Source of the DNA: Streptomyces sp. NRRL F-2664
Lineage (GTDB): Bacteria > Actinomycetota > Actinomycetes > Streptomycetales > Streptomycetaceae
NCBI RefSeq assembly: GCF_000719345.1
Contig: NZ_JOFX01000014.1
Location: 62,001 to 126,000 of the forward strand
Length of the DNA stretch: 64,000 nucleotides
Direction: 5' to 3'
This document shows, in pieces, positions 48,003 to 56,718 of this stretch. How positions within the stretch are numbered: position 1 is the first letter of the stretch; each line of letters starts with the position of its first letter. A program made the position numbers and the translations under genes. The notes under the pieces were generated by a model that was not told where the DNA came from, did no database searches, and was given only the letters and a program-made list of their open reading frames with translations.

Positions 48003-49634
48003 GTGCATCGTCACCGCGTCATGATTTCGGCTGCCGTCGTAGCGGCGGCCATCGGCTTCGTACCGACCGCGGCCCAGGCCGCCGACCAGCCCACGGAGCG
48101 CCAGGGGAGCGCCTCCGCCAGGATCGATGCGGCAACGGCCGCGGCGGCGAAGTCCGCCGTCTTCCGCAGCCCGGCCGAGCGCACGGTCCGCAAGTCCGCC
48201 GGCGCCGCGGCTCAGAACGGCGCGGGCCTCTCCGTCGGACTGGTGGCCTCCGGCACCAGCGCGCACGGCATCACCCTGGAGTCGCAGATCACCACCGCCG
48301 CCGGCTCCGCGGTCCGGGTCGACATCGACTGGGGCGACGGCAGGACCGACACCGAGCAGGTCACCCGGACCGGGCTCCTGACCTCGAAGCACACCTTCGC
48401 GGCAGTCGGGAAGCACAAGGTCACGGTCACCCTGACCGACCGGGACAACCACGTGACCGCCACCAACAGCGTGGAGGTCCAGGCCCTCGGCTCCCGTTTC
48501 ACCCCGCACGCCCCGACCCGGCTGCTGGACACCCGCAGCGGCATCGGCGGCAGCAACCGGCCGGTCGCCCCGTACGGCGTGGCGCGCGTGAAGGTGGGCG
48601 GCAACAGCGGCATTCCGGCCGACGCGACCGCCGTCGCGCTCAACGTGACCGTCGTCGACGCCCGTTCCGGCGGCCACATCACGGCCTACCCGTCGGGCTC
48701 GGAGCAGCCGGACACCTCGAACGTCAACTTCGTCGCGGGCCAGACCGTGCCGAACATGACCATCGTCCCGGTCGGCGCCGACGGCTACGTCGAGCTCGTC
48801 AACCGCAGCTTCGGCGACGTGGACCTGCTCGCGGACGTCACCGGCTATTTCAGCCGGTCCGCGTCCGCCGGCGGCTACACCCCGCTCGACCCGTTCCGTA
48901 TCGTCGACAGCCGTACGGGCCAGGGCGCTTGGGGTCAGGTGGCCGGGCAGAGCACGTTCGACGTCCAGGTCGCCGGCGGGGGCGCGGTCCCGGCGAGCGG
49001 CGTCACCGCGGTGGCCCTCAACGTGACGGCCACGGCTCCCCGCGGCGCGGGGCACCTGACCGTCTTCCCAAGTGGACAGCCGGCCCCGGACACGTCGAAC
49101 GTCAACTTCCGGACCGGCCAGACCATTGCCAACTCGGTGATCGTCCCGGTCGGCCCCGACGGCCGGATCAGCGTCCGGAACGGCTCCTGGGACCCGGCCG
49201 ACGTGATCGTGGACGTCGTCGGCTACTACAGCCCCGGCAGCAAGGCCGCCTACCGGCCCGTGAACCCGACCCGCCTGCACGACTCGCGCGAGTGGGACTT
49301 CCCGGTCCCGGGCCAGGACTACCGCTGGCTGCCGCTCGCGGACGGCAAGCCGTGGATCACGGCCTACGTCCTGAACACGACGGTGACCGAGACCCGCGGC
49401 GACGGCCACCTGTCGGTCGCACCGGATCCGCACTTCTGGGCGGACTACAAGGCAGGCCCCGTGGCCAAGCCCACCCCGCCGAACTCCTCCAACCTGAACT
49501 GGACCGCGGGCACGACCGTCCCGAACCTGGTGCAGGCGACCACCGGCAAGACCGGCGTCATCGACTTCTGGAACCGCGGCTGGGACCCCACCCACCTCGT
49601 GGTCGACATGTTCGGCCTCTACGAGCAGAACTGA
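48003..49634 (+). CDS. secreted protein with PKD-like domain and three N-terminal-to-C-terminal repeats
   Basis: A 543-residue exported protein. Residues 1-27 form a Sec signal peptide (VMISAAVVAAAIGFVPTAAQA, cleavage near AQA). A PKD-like beta-sandwich follows at about 70-160 (VDIDWGDGRTD, HTFAAVGKHKVTVTLTD). Then three repeats of about 125 residues begin FTPHAPTRLLDTRSG, YTPLDPFRIVDSRTG and YRPVNPTRLHDSREW; each contains ALNVT or NTTVTETR, DTSNVNF or SSNLNW, and ends in VDVVGYY-like strands. Such repeats are widespread in Streptomyces surface proteins of unknown role, probably beta-propeller-like and ligand-binding. It appears unrelated to the cluster. A GTG start follows AAGGGGGGACC. Confidence 0.85.
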   Translation: MHRHRVMISAAVVAAAIGFVPTAAQAADQPTERQGSASARIDAATAAAAKSAVFRSPAERTVRKSAGAAAQNGAGLSVGLVASGTSAHGITLESQITTAAGSAVRVDIDWGDGRTDTEQVTRTGLLTSKHTFAAVGKHKVTVTLTDRDNHVTATNSVEVQALGSRFTPHAPTRLLDTRSGIGGSNRPVAPYGVARVKVGGNSGIPADATAVALNVTVVDARSGGHITAYPSGSEQPDTSNVNFVAGQTVPNMTIVPVGADGYVELVNRSFGDVDLLADVTGYFSRSASAGGYTPLDPFRIVDSRTGQGAWGQVAGQSTFDVQVAGGGAVPASGVTAVALNVTATAPRGAGHLTVFPSGQPAPDTSNVNFRTGQTIANSVIVPVGPDGRISVRNGSWDPADVIVDVVGYYSPGSKAAYRPVNPTRLHDSREWDFPVPGQDYRWLPLADGKPWITAYVLNTTVTETRGDGHLSVAPDPHFWADYKAGPVAKPTPPNSSNLNWTAGTTVPNLVQATTGKTGVIDFWNRGWDPTHLVVDMFGLYEQN

Positions 49635-49661
49635 TCCGCCGGGCGCCCCGCGCCCCCACGA

Positions 49662-49701
49662 CCGTGCCCCGGGAGCCGCTCGTACCCCTCCCGGGGCACG
49701 G
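49662..49701 (+). terminator. terminator of the secreted protein gene
   Basis: A perfect 14-bp inverted repeat (49662-49675 against 49688-49701, 12-nt loop), 28 nt after the stop codon. Confidence 0.75.
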
Positions 49702-49793
49702 CCCCAAGTGACCGCCCCTTATGGGGGCGCATCCGCGCAGCACGATCCGCTAGGCTGTCAGCGGTCATGAGGCGGTCTCCGCCGAAGGCCCCC

Positions 49794-49866
49794 GCCTTCG
49801 TAGCTCAGGGGATAGAGCACGGCTCTCCTAAAGCCGGTGTCGCAGGTTCGAATCCTGCCGAGGGCA
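49794..49866 (+). tRNA. tRNA-Arg (anticodon CCU)
   Basis: A complete 73-nt cloverleaf without encoded CCA. The acceptor stem GCCTTCG pairs with CGAGGGC (one G-U pair). The D arm is TAGCTCAGGGGATAGAGCA. The anticodon stem CGGCT/AGCCG encloses CTCCTAA, so the anticodon is CCT. The T arm is GCAGGTTCGAATCCTGC. A TAGGCT -10 box lies at 49751-49756. It decodes AGG, a rare codon in this GC-rich genome. tRNA 3' ends are common integration sites, but no integrase follows here. Confidence 0.96.
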
Positions 49867-49871
49867 CGGTC

Positions 49872-49908
49872 GAGGACCCCCGGTCGCGTACTGCGGCCGG
49901 GGGTCCTC
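49872..49908 (+). terminator. terminator of the tRNA gene
   Basis: A perfect 12-bp inverted repeat (49872-49883 against 49897-49908) begins 6 nt after the tRNA discriminator base. It also lies past the end of the convergent kinase gene. Confidence 0.78.
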
Positions 49909-49932
49909 TGTGCGTGGTGGGCGCTGCGGGCG

Positions 49933-51270
49933 TCAGCCTGCCCGGTGCGGGCACGGGCCGGGGGCCGGGGGTGCGGCCCGGTCGGCGAGGGGGTCGGGCG
50001 GTTCGGGGGCCGCGGGACCCGGGAGTACGACGCGGGCCTCGGCGCCGCCCTCCGGCCGGTTGCGGAAGGCCAGGGTGGCGCCGAGGGCACGGGCCTGGCC
50101 GGCGGCGATGGTCAGGCCCAGCCCGTGGCCCTTGTTCGTGCCTTCCGTACGGAACCGCTGCGGACCGCTCGTGATCAGGTACTCGGGATAGCCGGGCCCC
50201 GCGTCGGTCACCGTCAGGGTCGGGCCGTCCACCGTGACCGTGACCGGGGCGGCACCGTGGCGGTGCGCGTTGGCGACGAGGTTGCCCAGTATCCGCTCCA
50301 GGCGGCGCCGGTCGGTTTCCACCCGCGAGGAGGCGAGCACCGTCAGCGCCGTGTCGGTGCCGGACGCCCGGATCGTGCGGGCCGCCAGCTCGGCCAGGTC
50401 GCACGAGTCCAGCTCCACGCGCTCGCTGCGCGTGTCCAGCCGGGAGATCTCCAGCAGGTCCTCCGTGAGCGAGCGCATCGCCTGCACCCGGTCCCGTACG
50501 AGCTCGGCCGGGCGGCCCGGCGGCAGCAGCTCGGCGGCCGCGTTCAGGCCGGTCAGCGGGGTGCGCAGCTCGTGGGCGACGTCCGCCGTGAACCGCCGCT
50601 CCGCCTCCAGCCTGCCCTGGAGGGACGACGCCATGGTGTCCAGGGCCCGGGACACGGCGGCCACCTCGTCCTTGTGGCGGGGCCGGTCCCCGACCCGGGC
50701 GTCCAGATCGCCGGCGCTGATCCGGCGGGCGACCTGGGCGGTCACGTGCAGGCGCCGGGTGATCCGCGTGACGCCGACCGCGCCGATGAGGAGGGTGACG
50801 CCGATGGCGAGGCCGGAGGAGCCGAGGATGGCCCGGTCGAGATCGGCGATGGTCCGCTCGGCCCCGCGGAAGTCCACGAAGACGGCGAGGGCGGTGCCGC
50901 GCTCGGCGGGCGCGGCCGCCCACATCACCGGGCGCCCGCGGTGGCTGCCGACGGCCGTGCCGCGCTTGCCGGCGAGCGCCAGGGCACGCAGCTGCGGGGG
51001 CAGGCCCGCGGGGTCGATGCCCTCGCCGCGGGGCAGGCGCGCGCCGGTCTCGTAGGCCGCCATGGACCGCTCCAGCTTGGTGAGCGCCTTCTCCCGGGCG
51101 GTGCCCACGGTCTGCCGGGTCATGGCACCGTGCACGAGGCAGCCGAGCAGCGCGGCGAGGCCGCAGCACATCAGGGTGATGAAGACCGCGGCCTTCCAGG
51201 TCAGGGTGGAGGTCCAGGCGGGCAGCCGCGGGCGCGGCCGCCGCCGCGCTGTGCGCTGCAATGCGTTCAT
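49933..51270 (-). CDS. two-component sensor histidine kinase
   Basis: A 445-residue membrane kinase. TM1 spans about 27-48 and TM2 about 150-168, with a short extracytoplasmic domain of about 100 residues between them. HAMP follows (about 170-222), then the phosphoacceptor H233 in VAHELRTPL, the N box in NLVANAHRHG, DAGPGY and the G2 box KGHGLGL. The general plan resembles CseC/VanS-type Streptomyces kinases. The C-terminal 30 residues are Pro/Ala-rich. No response regulator lies beside it in the window, so it is orphan or its partner is elsewhere. The signal cannot be inferred. Confidence 0.9.
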   Translation of the reverse strand: MNALQRTARRRPRPRLPAWTSTLTWKAAVFITLMCCGLAALLGCLVHGAMTRQTVGTAREKALTKLERSMAAYETGARLPRGEGIDPAGLPPQLRALALAGKRGTAVGSHRGRPVMWAAAPAERGTALAVFVDFRGAERTIADLDRAILGSSGLAIGVTLLIGAVGVTRITRRLHVTAQVARRISAGDLDARVGDRPRHKDEVAAVSRALDTMASSLQGRLEAERRFTADVAHELRTPLTGLNAAAELLPPGRPAELVRDRVQAMRSLTEDLLEISRLDTRSERVELDSCDLAELAARTIRASGTDTALTVLASSRVETDRRRLERILGNLVANAHRHGAAPVTVTVDGPTLTVTDAGPGYPEYLITSGPQRFRTEGTNKGHGLGLTIAAGQARALGATLAFRNRPEGGAEARVVLPGPAAPEPPDPLADRAAPPAPGPCPHRAG

Positions 51271-51506
51271 GGTCAGGTCACGGTAATGCGCCCGACCCGG
51301 CGGGTGACCGGCGGGATCCGGCCGGAGTCCACGCGATCCGGCCGGACCGGGCCGGGAGCCGGGAGCCGGAGCAGGACCGGGACCCGCTCGCGCGCCACCG
51401 GCGGAAGCCGATCCGGAGGCGGGAGCGGAATCTGCGCTCCGGCCCGAGCGGAGGGACGACCCGGCGGCGTCGGCAGGCGCAAGCCGACGGCGGCAGGACG
51501 CACGAA

Positions 51507-51532
51507 GCCCTCCCGGCCGGGGCCGGAAGGGC
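51507..51532 (-). terminator. terminator downstream of the small basic protein gene
   Basis: A 12-bp inverted repeat with one mismatch (51507-51518 against 51521-51532), just after the stop of the 51545-51748 gene on the minus strand. The remaining 51271-51506 stretch, upstream of the kinase, shows no gene I would support. Confidence 0.6.
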
Positions 51533-51544
51533 AGCTGCGAGGGG

Positions 51545-51748
51545 TCAGCTCAGGCCACTGGTGCGTTCGCCGATGCGGTCGCCCTGCGGAGTGCCGGCCC
51601 GCTTGAGAGCCGCCTTGGTGTGCGGTCCGCCCTTGACCTTGCTCCGTACAGGACCGTCGAAGCCGTGACCCGGGGAGCGCGGCGGCTGGGCAGCCTGCTG
51701 CGCCTTGGCCATGGCCGCCCGGACGTCCCGCTTCTGCTCTTTGTTCAT
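51545..51748 (-). CDS. small basic conserved-looking protein of unknown function
   Basis: A 67-residue hydrophilic protein, MNKEQKRDVRAAMAKAQQAA followed by a Pro/Gly/Lys-rich tail (SKVKGGPHTKAALKRAG). It has no membrane segment and no recognised domain. Codon bias is strong at third positions, and a GAGGGAG site lies before the ATG; an alternative start 27 nt upstream exists. A good terminator follows. Short basic proteins of this kind are common in Streptomyces; I cannot assign a role. Confidence 0.65.
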   Translation of the reverse strand: MNKEQKRDVRAAMAKAQQAAQPPRSPGHGFDGPVRSKVKGGPHTKAALKRAGTPQGDRIGERTSGLS

Positions 51749-51855
51749 CCCGTCGTCAACTCCCTCAGGAAGCACCCAATCGGACTACTGGGATCGTATG
51801 CAGATATACGGAGCAACGCACCCGGACCGGAACGTAAAGAAATGACGTGACCGGA

Positions 51856-53742
51856 TCAGGGAGTCGAGCCGGTCGCGGGAGCCGGACGCTCCGGCGACCC
51901 CACCGCCCGCTGCACGACCTCCTCGGGGCACGGCGTGCCCCGGGGCAGCTGGTACTTCGCCGCCACCCGGTACTCCCCCGGCGCCGGTACCAGCAGCTCC
52001 GTCCACACGTCGCCCTCCGCGTCCGGGAGCGCCTTGAACAGGCATCCGGCCGTGTTCGCGAACTCCTTCGGCACGGCTCCCCGCGCCTTCGACTCCGCCG
52101 TCTCCTGCGGCGGCAGCACCGGCTTGCCGGCCCCGTCCACCAGCCCCAGCCACGGGGAGTGCGGGATCCGCACCAGCACCCGGCCGGCCTGCTTCGCGTC
52201 GATGACCAGCTGGTCGGCGCCCGCCCGCACCACCGTCGCGGGCCCCGACACCAGGTTCGTCGGCGCGTCGACCTTGAAGAGCCGCCAGTTCGCGTCGCCC
52301 CACACCTGCTGGAGGTACGGGAGCCCTGCCCGCACCAGCTTCGCCTCGTCCTCCCCGCCCGAGTCCGGGGTGTCGGCCGGCAGTACGACGTAGTGCACGG
52401 CCCAGCGCTCCAGCCAGGCCCGGTAGCTGTCGGCGGTGAGCGTGTCGTCGTAGAAGAGCGGGTTGCGCTCCAGGTCGGCCTGCCGGTTCCAGCCCCGCGC
52501 GAGGTTCACGTACGAGGGGAAGGCGGAGGACTCGCGGTGGCTGCTGACGGGGACGACCTCGACCCGGCCCCGGTCGGCCCCGGCCTTCTGGAGCTGGTCG
52601 ACGAGCGGGGCCAGCTCCCGGTTCCAGGCCGCGACCGGCGTGGTGCGGACGATGTCCGTGATGCTGTTGGTGGTGATCCAGGCGTTCAGTCCGACGAACG
52701 CCAGCAGCACCCCGTACCAGCGCCGCGAGCGGGGAACCTCGTAGGGGAGGGCCGCGAGCAGCACGGCGCCGCCGAACAGCATCACCATCCTGGTGACGTT
52801 CGAGCCGACCTGGGAGTCGATCACCCAGGTCAGGAAGACCCCGAGGGCGTAGACCGCGGCGGCGATCCGGACCGTCTTCCAGCGCCGCGGCACCAGGAAG
52901 AAGATCAGCAGACCGAACACGAACGGCAGACCGGCCGACCCGATCTTCATGGGCTGCGTCCCCGAGAACGGGAACAGCCAGGCCGACAGCCCGACCACGG
53001 CCACGGGTGCCAGCCCCAGCGCGTACGCGCCCGGGCGCCGCCGGCTCAGGAACAGCGCGGCCGCGATCACCCCGAGGAAGAGGCCTGCCACGGGACTGGC
53101 GGCGGTCGCGGTCCCGGCCAGCGGGGCCGCCACGGCGGCCTTGGCCCAGCGGCGGTGGGCCCACTTGCGGGGCCAGCAGAAGACCGCCGCGACCGCACCG
53201 AGGGCGAACATCGCGCCGAGCCCGAAGGTGACGCGACCGGAGAGGGCGTTGCAGAACAGCCCGTACGCCCCGGCCAGGGCGGGCCACAGCGGCTCCCGCA
53301 CGGCCCCGCGGCAGCGGGTGAGGATCAGGGCGAGCAGTCCGGCCGAGACGGTGCCCGCGACCATCATGGTGGTCCGCACGCCGAGCATGTGCATGAGGTA
53401 CGGGGAGACCACGCTGTACGAGACGGGGTGCATGCCGCCGTACCAGGCGAGGTTGTACGCCGAGTCGGGATGCCGGCCCACGAACTCGGCCCACGCGTCC
53501 TGCGCGGCGAGGTCGCCGCCGCTGTTGGCGAAGGAGAAGAACCAGACGACGTGCAGGACGGCGGCGAGCAGGGTGGCGACGGCCACCGGGTGCCGGCGCA
53601 GCGGGTCAAGGACGCGGGTGCGCCGCCCGGGCCGCTCGTGCGGCTCCGGTCGGGGCGGCAGGGCGCCGGTGCCACCGCCCGGGCCGCCGTCGGCCGGCGG
53701 GACGGGCGCTCCGCGCCGGCCCTGCTGCTCAGCGGTGGTCAC
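51856..53742 (-). CDS. large polytopic membrane protein, unknown function
   Basis: A protein of about 628 residues with a Pro/Gly-rich cytoplasmic N-terminus, about ten membrane segments (from AVATLLAAVLHVVWFFSFA to the end of the membrane part near GVLLAFVGLNAWITT) and a C-terminal soluble domain of about 250 residues ending in PEYRVAAKYQLPRG-like strands. The layout, with a conserved FFSFANSGGDLAAQDAW loop after TM1 and a large extracytoplasmic C-terminal domain, recalls GT-C-type glycosyltransferases or O-antigen-ligase-like proteins, but I see no diagnostic motif. GTG at 53742 sits behind GGGGAG; an ATG at 53808 is the alternative. Confidence 0.72.
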   Translation of the reverse strand: MTTAEQQGRRGAPVPPADGGPGGGTGALPPRPEPHERPGRRTRVLDPLRRHPVAVATLLAAVLHVVWFFSFANSGGDLAAQDAWAEFVGRHPDSAYNLAWYGGMHPVSYSVVSPYLMHMLGVRTTMMVAGTVSAGLLALILTRCRGAVREPLWPALAGAYGLFCNALSGRVTFGLGAMFALGAVAAVFCWPRKWAHRRWAKAAVAAPLAGTATAASPVAGLFLGVIAAALFLSRRRPGAYALGLAPVAVVGLSAWLFPFSGTQPMKIGSAGLPFVFGLLIFFLVPRRWKTVRIAAAVYALGVFLTWVIDSQVGSNVTRMVMLFGGAVLLAALPYEVPRSRRWYGVLLAFVGLNAWITTNSITDIVRTTPVAAWNRELAPLVDQLQKAGADRGRVEVVPVSSHRESSAFPSYVNLARGWNRQADLERNPLFYDDTLTADSYRAWLERWAVHYVVLPADTPDSGGEDEAKLVRAGLPYLQQVWGDANWRLFKVDAPTNLVSGPATVVRAGADQLVIDAKQAGRVLVRIPHSPWLGLVDGAGKPVLPPQETAESKARGAVPKEFANTAGCLFKALPDAEGDVWTELLVPAPGEYRVAAKYQLPRGTPCPEEVVQRAVGSPERPAPATGSTP

Positions 53743-53858
53743 TGCCGCACTCCCCACATGGATCCGGGTCCGCCCTGTCGTCGTCGAAGTCTCGCCGAGC
53801 CCGCCCACGGGCGCCCGGGGCCGGGCGCCCGGACACCACGTGCGGACACTCGCTAGAC

Positions 53859-53898
53859 GCGCACCGGCGCCCCGGGGTTGCCCGGGGCGCCGGTGCGC
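53859..53898 (-). terminator. terminator of the carboxypeptidase gene
   Basis: A perfect 18-bp inverted repeat (53859-53876 against 53881-53898) with loop GTTG, just downstream of the carboxypeptidase stop on the minus strand. Confidence 0.85.
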
Positions 53899-53929
53899 AT
53901 GAGGCGCGGGCCGCGCCGGCCGGTGTGCG

Positions 53930-56533
53930 TCACCCGATGCGCGTCAGCTTGCTGCCGATGCCCGGCGAGGCCAGGTCGCTCTGCAGGGCCACCGGCACCT
54001 TGACCTGGCTGGCGCCCTCGCCGACCGTCAGCACACCGACCTCGGTGCCGGCCCTGGCGGTCTGCGGCACCGTGCCGCCGCCGTTCGCGAGCTTCACGTC
54101 CACGGTGAGCGAGGCCCATCCGATCGCCTGCACGTCGGCGGTGGCGACGACCGGCGTGCGGCCGCCGAGTCCGTCGTCGACGTATCCGACGACCTGCCCC
54201 TTCTTCACGACGACCGCGCCGTCGAGGGCCTTCTGCGTGGCGGTCATCAGCTGCTTGCTCGCGGCGAGCACGGTGTCGATGATCGACGGCTTGTGCTGGC
54301 CGAGGACGGCGCCGACGATCAGCTGGTTGGTGTTGCCGATCTTCTTCTGCGCGGCGAAGAGGAGGTTTCCACCCGCCTTGGTCGTCGTGCCGGTCTTGAT
54401 GCCGAGCGCACCGCTGGGCCCGGTCAGGCCGTTCCAGTTGCGCCAGTTCTTGCCGGACGGGTCGACCCAGTTCGGCTTCTTGGTGATGTCGAGCAGCGTC
54501 TCGATCTCGACCAGCTTCAGGCCCAGCTTCACCTGGTCCTCGGCGGTGCTGACCGTGGTCGCGTCCAGACCCGAGGGGTCCGTGTACGTGGTGTTGGTCA
54601 TGCCGAGTTCCTTGGCGGTGTCGTTCATCTTCTTGACGAACGCCTCCTGGGAACCGGAGTCCCAGCGCGCGAGCAGCCGCGCGATGTTGTTGGCCGACGG
54701 GATCATGAGAGCGGCGATCGCGTCGTACTCGGAGATCTTGTCGCCCTCCTTGACCGTGTCGAGGGTGGACTCGTTGTCGGTCGAGTTGTTCTTCTTGCCC
54801 TCGAGCTCGGCCGTCTTGTCGACGTCGATCATCGCGCCCTGCTCACCCTTCTTGATGGGGTGGTCGCGCAGGATGATGTACGCCGTCATCGACTTGGTGA
54901 CGCTCGCGATCGGCACCGGCTTCTGCTCGCCGGACTTGCCGAGCGTGCCGAGGCCGGCGGCGGCCATGTACGCCTGCCCCTCGGTGGGCCACGGCAGCTG
55001 CGGTGCGGCGCCCTCGAAGGTGTACGAGGAGGTCGCGGTCATCACGAGCTTCGGCTCGGGCAGCGGGCGCACCAGCTGCACGACGGCGAGCAGGACCGCC
55101 AGGAGCACGACGAGCGGCGCGTAGATCTTGACCCTGCGGACGGCGGTGCGCAGCGGGCTCGGCGGCGGGGGCGGGTTGTTCGTGAGGTCCGCCAGCATGT
55201 CGAGCGGCGGCTTGGGAGGCAGCGGCTGCTGAGTCGTCCGCTCGCTGGGGTCGGTGCGGTCGAGCCGCGCGGTGGCGGTCGCCGCGGAGACCGGCGCCGG
55301 CGGTGCCGGCTTCGTCTCCGGAGCGGCAGCCCCGTCGGTGCGCAGCGGTACGAACGTACTGGCCTTCGGCGCCCCGCCGGCACGGTCGGCCGCCGATCCC
55401 GGAGCCGCTCCCTCCGCGGAAGCGGAACCGGAAGGGGAAGCGGAAGCGGAGCCGGTGCCGGGCTTGGCGGCGGCGGGCTTCGGCTTCTCGCCGCCTCCGG
55501 GCTTGACCGCATCCACCTTCGGCACCCGGAACACGGCGGTGCGCTCGCTGTCCGCGGACTCACCGGCACCGGGCTTCGCCCCACCCGGAGCCGCACCGCC
55601 CGAGCCGGGCTTCACCGCACGGAACACCGCCGTGCGCTCGCTGTCCGCCGCCTCGTCGGCCCCGGGCCGGGCCGGACGGGACGCAGCGGCACCCTCTCCG
55701 TCGGAACCGGGCGCAGCCGACGGCTTCTCCGCAGCCGCGGCGCCGGGCTTCACCGCACGGAACACCGCCGTACGCTCACTGTCCGCCGCGTCGGCAGCCG
55801 GGGCCGACCCGGTACGCGCGGCGCTCTCCGACGCCGACCCGTCGTTGTCGGCAGGCCCGGACTCCGACCCGGCCGGGCCGCTCGCGGCAGCGGAAACGGA
55901 ATCAGAATCGGAATCGGCTTCGGTCTCGCGGGCTGCTGCTGGGCGCTCGCCAGCCCCCTCGGCGGAGCCGGTGCGGTCGCTGTCCGCCGGGCCCGCGGCC
56001 TTCGGCTTCGGCACGGCGGGCCGCTCGTCGGCATCGGCACCCTCCCCGGCGGAACCGGAAGCGGAACCACGGGAGGCGGCAGGCTCCTCCGCACTCGCGA
56101 CCCACGCCGCAACCGCCTCGCGCAGCGCATCCCGCTCCCCGGGCCCATCGTCGGCCGCAGGCCCGGCGTCGGCGTCGGCATCGGCATCGGCATCGGCATC
56201 GGCATCGGCCGCAGGCTCGGCGTCCGCCGCAGGCTCGGCGTCGGCGTCGGCGTCGGCGTCGACCGCAGGCTCGGCGTCCGCCGCGGGCTCGGCGTCGGCC
56301 GCGGGCTCGGCGTCGAGCGCCTCCGCATCGGGAGCCGCATCCGCCTCCGGATCCGGATCCGCATCCGCGCCGCCCCCGCCAGGGACCCCGCTTTCGCTCG
56401 TACGGGCGACCCCGGCACCGTCCTCGGACTTCCTCGGCCGCAATACCGACAGCCTCGGGTCGCGCTCCGCGGACGACTCCGCCGCCCCCGGCGTTTCTTC
56501 ATCTACCGACTTGTCGGGGGACTCGCCCGCCAC
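53930..56533 (-). CDS. D-alanyl-D-alanine carboxypeptidase (S11) with long acidic repeat-rich cytoplasmic region
   Basis: Low-molecular-weight penicillin-binding protein that trims the terminal D-Ala of peptidoglycan stem peptides. All three active-site motifs are in the C-terminal third: S544-x-x-K547 in IASVTKSMTAY, S613-x-N615 in PSANNIARLL and K713TG in GIKTGTT. One membrane anchor lies at about 472-492 (YAPLVVLLAVLLAVVQLV), so residues 1-470 are cytoplasmic. That part is low complexity: alternating Ala-Asp near 60-125 and three copies of a DSERTAVFR block between about 250 and 345. The protein is 867 residues, over twice the usual length. GTG behind GGAGGAGC. Confidence 0.9.
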   Translation of the reverse strand: MAGESPDKSVDEETPGAAESSAERDPRLSVLRPRKSEDGAGVARTSESGVPGGGGADADPDPEADAAPDAEALDAEPAADAEPAADAEPAVDADADADAEPAADAEPAADADADADADADADAGPAADDGPGERDALREAVAAWVASAEEPAASRGSASGSAGEGADADERPAVPKPKAAGPADSDRTGSAEGAGERPAAARETEADSDSDSVSAAASGPAGSESGPADNDGSASESAARTGSAPAADAADSERTAVFRAVKPGAAAAEKPSAAPGSDGEGAAASRPARPGADEAADSERTAVFRAVKPGSGGAAPGGAKPGAGESADSERTAVFRVPKVDAVKPGGGEKPKPAAAKPGTGSASASPSGSASAEGAAPGSAADRAGGAPKASTFVPLRTDGAAAPETKPAPPAPVSAATATARLDRTDPSERTTQQPLPPKPPLDMLADLTNNPPPPPSPLRTAVRRVKIYAPLVVLLAVLLAVVQLVRPLPEPKLVMTATSSYTFEGAAPQLPWPTEGQAYMAAAGLGTLGKSGEQKPVPIASVTKSMTAYIILRDHPIKKGEQGAMIDVDKTAELEGKKNNSTDNESTLDTVKEGDKISEYDAIAALMIPSANNIARLLARWDSGSQEAFVKKMNDTAKELGMTNTTYTDPSGLDATTVSTAEDQVKLGLKLVEIETLLDITKKPNWVDPSGKNWRNWNGLTGPSGALGIKTGTTTKAGGNLLFAAQKKIGNTNQLIVGAVLGQHKPSIIDTVLAASKQLMTATQKALDGAVVVKKGQVVGYVDDGLGGRTPVVATADVQAIGWASLTVDVKLANGGGTVPQTARAGTEVGVLTVGEGASQVKVPVALQSDLASPGIGSKLTRIG
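56160..56330. repeat. GGCATC/GGCGTC hexamer tract inside the carboxypeptidase gene
   Basis: Near-perfect hexamers on the plus strand (GGCATCGGCATC..., GGCGTCGGCGTC...) broken by GGCCGCGGGCTC-type units. They encode the Ala-Asp and Ala-Glu-Pro repeats of the cytoplasmic region in frame, so slippage changes the length by whole residues. Confidence 0.85.
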
Positions 56534-56718
56534 CGCTCCTCCTCATCGCCGCCACGTTCGGCTGTCCGAATGTCTAACAGTGTCCCGTCTCGGGGGCATC
56601 GCCCCCGCGCCGGACGAGAACGACATAGCTGCGGGTTCCCCCACAAAGCGGCCACGCGCTCTCGACAGATGAATGTGAGAGGCGTCACCCTGTCACTCAT
56701 CCACGCGGGGAGGCATGG

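Noticed and set aside
49794..49866. tRNA gene as the attachment site of a genomic island containing the cluster
   Set aside because: No integrase, excisionase or repeat of the tRNA 3' end is visible on the cluster side.
51273..51503. A 76-codon minus-strand open frame between the kinase and the small basic protein
   Set aside because: It encodes a Pro/Arg-rich peptide without a convincing ribosome site and overlaps the terminator region side of its neighbour.
56160..56330. Regular short repeats resembling a CRISPR array or microsatellite
   Set aside because: The units are 6 bp, in frame, without spacers, and encode Ala-Asp repeats of the carboxypeptidase.
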